Part shown: positions 31,040 to 32,258 of the stretch, piece by piece
Position numbering within the stretch: position 1 is the stretch's first letter
Layout: each line of letters opens with the position of its first letter
NCBI GenBank assembly: GCA_021108405.1
Contig: JAIOQW010000196.1
Coordinates: 1-32,258 of the forward strand
Direction: 5' to 3'
Source of the DNA: Methanosarcinales archaeon
GTDB taxonomy: Archaea; Halobacteriota; Methanosarcinia; Methanosarcinales; Methanocomedenaceae
DNA length: 32,258 nucleotides
Made by a program: the position numbers and the translations under genes
The notes under the pieces: generated by a model
What the model saw: only the letters and a program-made list of their open reading frames with translations
Told to the model about the DNA's origin: nothing
Database searches by the model: none

Positions 31040-32258
31040 GAAGATCATAAAACAGCCGGAGGGTAGAAGACTGGAATTCAAGGAACAACTCCCTTCCGGA
31101 TCTAATCTGGCTAAAACGGTTATTGCCTTTTCCAACGATGCAGGCGGTGAGATATACCTTGGCGTAAAAGATGAACCAAGAGAACTTGTCGGATTGAACC
31201 CGGATACAATAATACAGCTGGAAGAACGGATTAGTAGTATGATCTTCGACCAATGTGACCCCGTTATTTTACCTGAATTTATAATTATGACTGTGGATAA
31301 GAAAGCGATCCTGCGAATTAAGATATTCAAAGGGAACAGCCCGCCTTATTTCCTCAAATCAAAAGGAAAAGAAAGCGGCACTTATATAAGAGTCGGGTCG
31401 TCCAATCGGCTGGCATCTGCTGAAATTGTTGCCGAATTGGAAAGGCAAAGTGTAAATCGATCTTTTGATAGCGAAATCATTTTTGAAAAAACGCTTCCTG
31501 AAATTGATATTGAAAAATTCAAACTATATTTTGAAGAAAGAACCGGTGAAGAATTAAACCTTAAGACCTTATCGAAACTTCGCCTTTATGAGGAGATCAA
31601 CGGAATAAAAAATCCTACCTATGCCATGATCTTGCTTTCCGACGATCCGTTGAGATACAAATTATTTCCTTATGCTAAAATAGAATGTGCCCGTTTCAAA
31701 GGGACAACACCAGGCAATTTTATCGATAGAAAAACCATTGATATAAATACAGCGCAACAAGCTGAAATGGCTTTTCAATTTATTATGCGGCATATTTCAC
31801 AGGGAACAGAGGGATATGATGGAGTTTACCGTATTGACCGCTGGGAATATCCTATCAATGCTATTCGTGAAGTAGTGCGTAATGCCATTGTTCATAGAGA
31901 TTATGCCCTTTCCGGTAAAGATATTAAAATCGCTGTTTTTGACGATAAAATAGAGATCACAAGCCCGGGGAAGCTTATGCCTTCGGTGGATTTTAGCCTG
32001 ATGGAAGACGGACAGTCGGAAATACGCAATAAATTGATTGCCGCTACATTTAAAAAACTGGGGATTATTGAAGAATGGGGAAACGGACTAAAAATTATTT
32101 TTGATGACCTGAAAAACTACCCGGAAATAGAGCTAAATTGGAGCGAGCCGGGCATTGCTTTTAGAGTAACTTTCAGTAAGAAAAGCTATTCATCTGAAAG
32201 CGCGGAGAAAACTAGGGAGAAAACTAGGGAGAAAACTAGGGAGAAAATTTTGTCTATT
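31029..32258 (+). CDS. AlbA_2/Schlafen-type and RecG-like ATP-binding protein, partial
   Basis: An open frame of 410 codons that runs off the right edge. The N-terminal domain (EGRRLEFKEQLPSGSNLAKT, then VIAFSNDAGGEIYLGV and YIRVGSSNRLAS) is the AlbA_2 putative DNA-binding domain. The second domain carries AIREVVRNAIVHRDYALSG and IEITSPGKL, followed by RNKLIAATFKKLGIIEEWGN, as in HATPase_c_4 proteins annotated RecG-like. Then comes an EKTR repeat linker and the start of a probable winged helix. Such genes are frequent inside type I restriction-modification loci between hsdM and hsdS/hsdR, and may act as regulators. The ATG overlaps the hsdM end by 11 bp. Confidence 0.88.
   Translation, partial: MKIKKIIKQPEGRRLEFKEQLPSGSNLAKTVIAFSNDAGGEIYLGVKDEPRELVGLNPDTIIQLEERISSMIFDQCDPVILPEFIIMTVDKKAILRIKIFKGNSPPYFLKSKGKESGTYIRVGSSNRLASAEIVAELERQSVNRSFDSEIIFEKTLPEIDIEKFKLYFEERTGEELNLKTLSKLRLYEEINGIKNPTYAMILLSDDPLRYKLFPYAKIECARFKGTTPGNFIDRKTIDINTAQQAEMAFQFIMRHISQGTEGYDGVYRIDRWEYPINAIREVVRNAIVHRDYALSGKDIKIAVFDDKIEITSPGKLMPSVDFSLMEDGQSEIRNKLIAATFKKLGIIEEWGNGLKIIFDDLKNYPEIELNWSEPGIAFRVTFSKKSYSSESAEKTREKTREKTREKILSI
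32205..32240 (+). repeat. Three tandem 12-bp units coding EKTR
   Basis: GAGAAAACTAGG is repeated three times perfectly and begins a fourth time. It stays in frame and codes for a repeated Glu-Lys-Thr-Arg linker. Such charged linkers with EKTR units are common in this AlbA_2 family, and the copy number may vary by slippage. Confidence 0.85.

Noticed and set aside
32205-32258. Microsatellite or start of a CRISPR-like array
   Set aside because: The 12-bp units are contiguous, in frame, code for EKTR and match a linker type seen in this protein family. There are no spacers.

Overview
The window looks archaeal and most like a Methanosarcinales / ANME-2-type methane-metabolising archaeon. The evidence is an archaeal-type Dph2 and archaeal-type Hpt in one operon, Methanosarcina-type S-layer domains, a 28-heme cytochrome that carries S-layer-like domains, a PGF-CTERM surface anchor, TATA-box promoters close enough to some starts for leaderless transcription, and several TTG/GTG starts. 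This assignment is inference from gene content only.

Left part (1-7740): a compact housekeeping operon (hpt, dph2, a 46-aa basic protein, a MoaD/ThiS-like protein), then one very large gene (2487-5999) for a membrane-anchored multiheme cytochrome c with two S-layer-like domains, two central membrane segments and a heme-dense C-terminal half. After it come a VOC-fold/zinc-ribbon protein, a small exported protein and several gene remnants. One remnant is the promoter and first codons of an AAA ATPase whose intact relative lies at 28433.

Middle part (7771-14449): an AAA/DUF4143 ATPase behind a palindromic operator, followed by a visibly AT-richer block. That block holds a condensation-type acyltransferase, a GNAT fragment, a DUF5714 protein, a chorismate-mutase-like protein, a membrane-anchored unknown, a methyltransferase and an alpha/beta hydrolase. 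The methyltransferase is flanked on both sides by folded inverted-repeat elements of attC size and shape, so this block may include integron-type cassettes.

Right-centre part (14559-28116): a decayed S9 peptidase, then two divergent, paralogous uptake modules. The minus-strand module is FecCD-type permease, ATPase, methyltransferase and lipoprotein binding protein. The plus-strand module is an S-layer-domain protein, a cohesin-domain PGF-CTERM protein, a dockerin-binding-protein fusion, a methyltransferase, a broken CooC-like ATPase, an SPFH protein, a FecCD-type permease, an ATPase and an ABC-2 exporter pair. The most interesting inference is that the plus-strand binding protein is held at the cell surface by a cohesin-dockerin pair instead of a lipid anchor. 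The cargo (iron chelate, corrinoid, nickel complex or other) cannot be read from the sequence.

Right end (28117-32258): a decayed type I restriction-modification locus. It has one HsdM fragment, an archaeal AAA ATPase, an HsdM that has lost its catalytic centre by a clean in-frame deletion, and a partial AlbA_2/RecG-like protein that runs off the edge. Another HsdM fragment lies at 15322. Gene decay by internal deletion recurs through the window.
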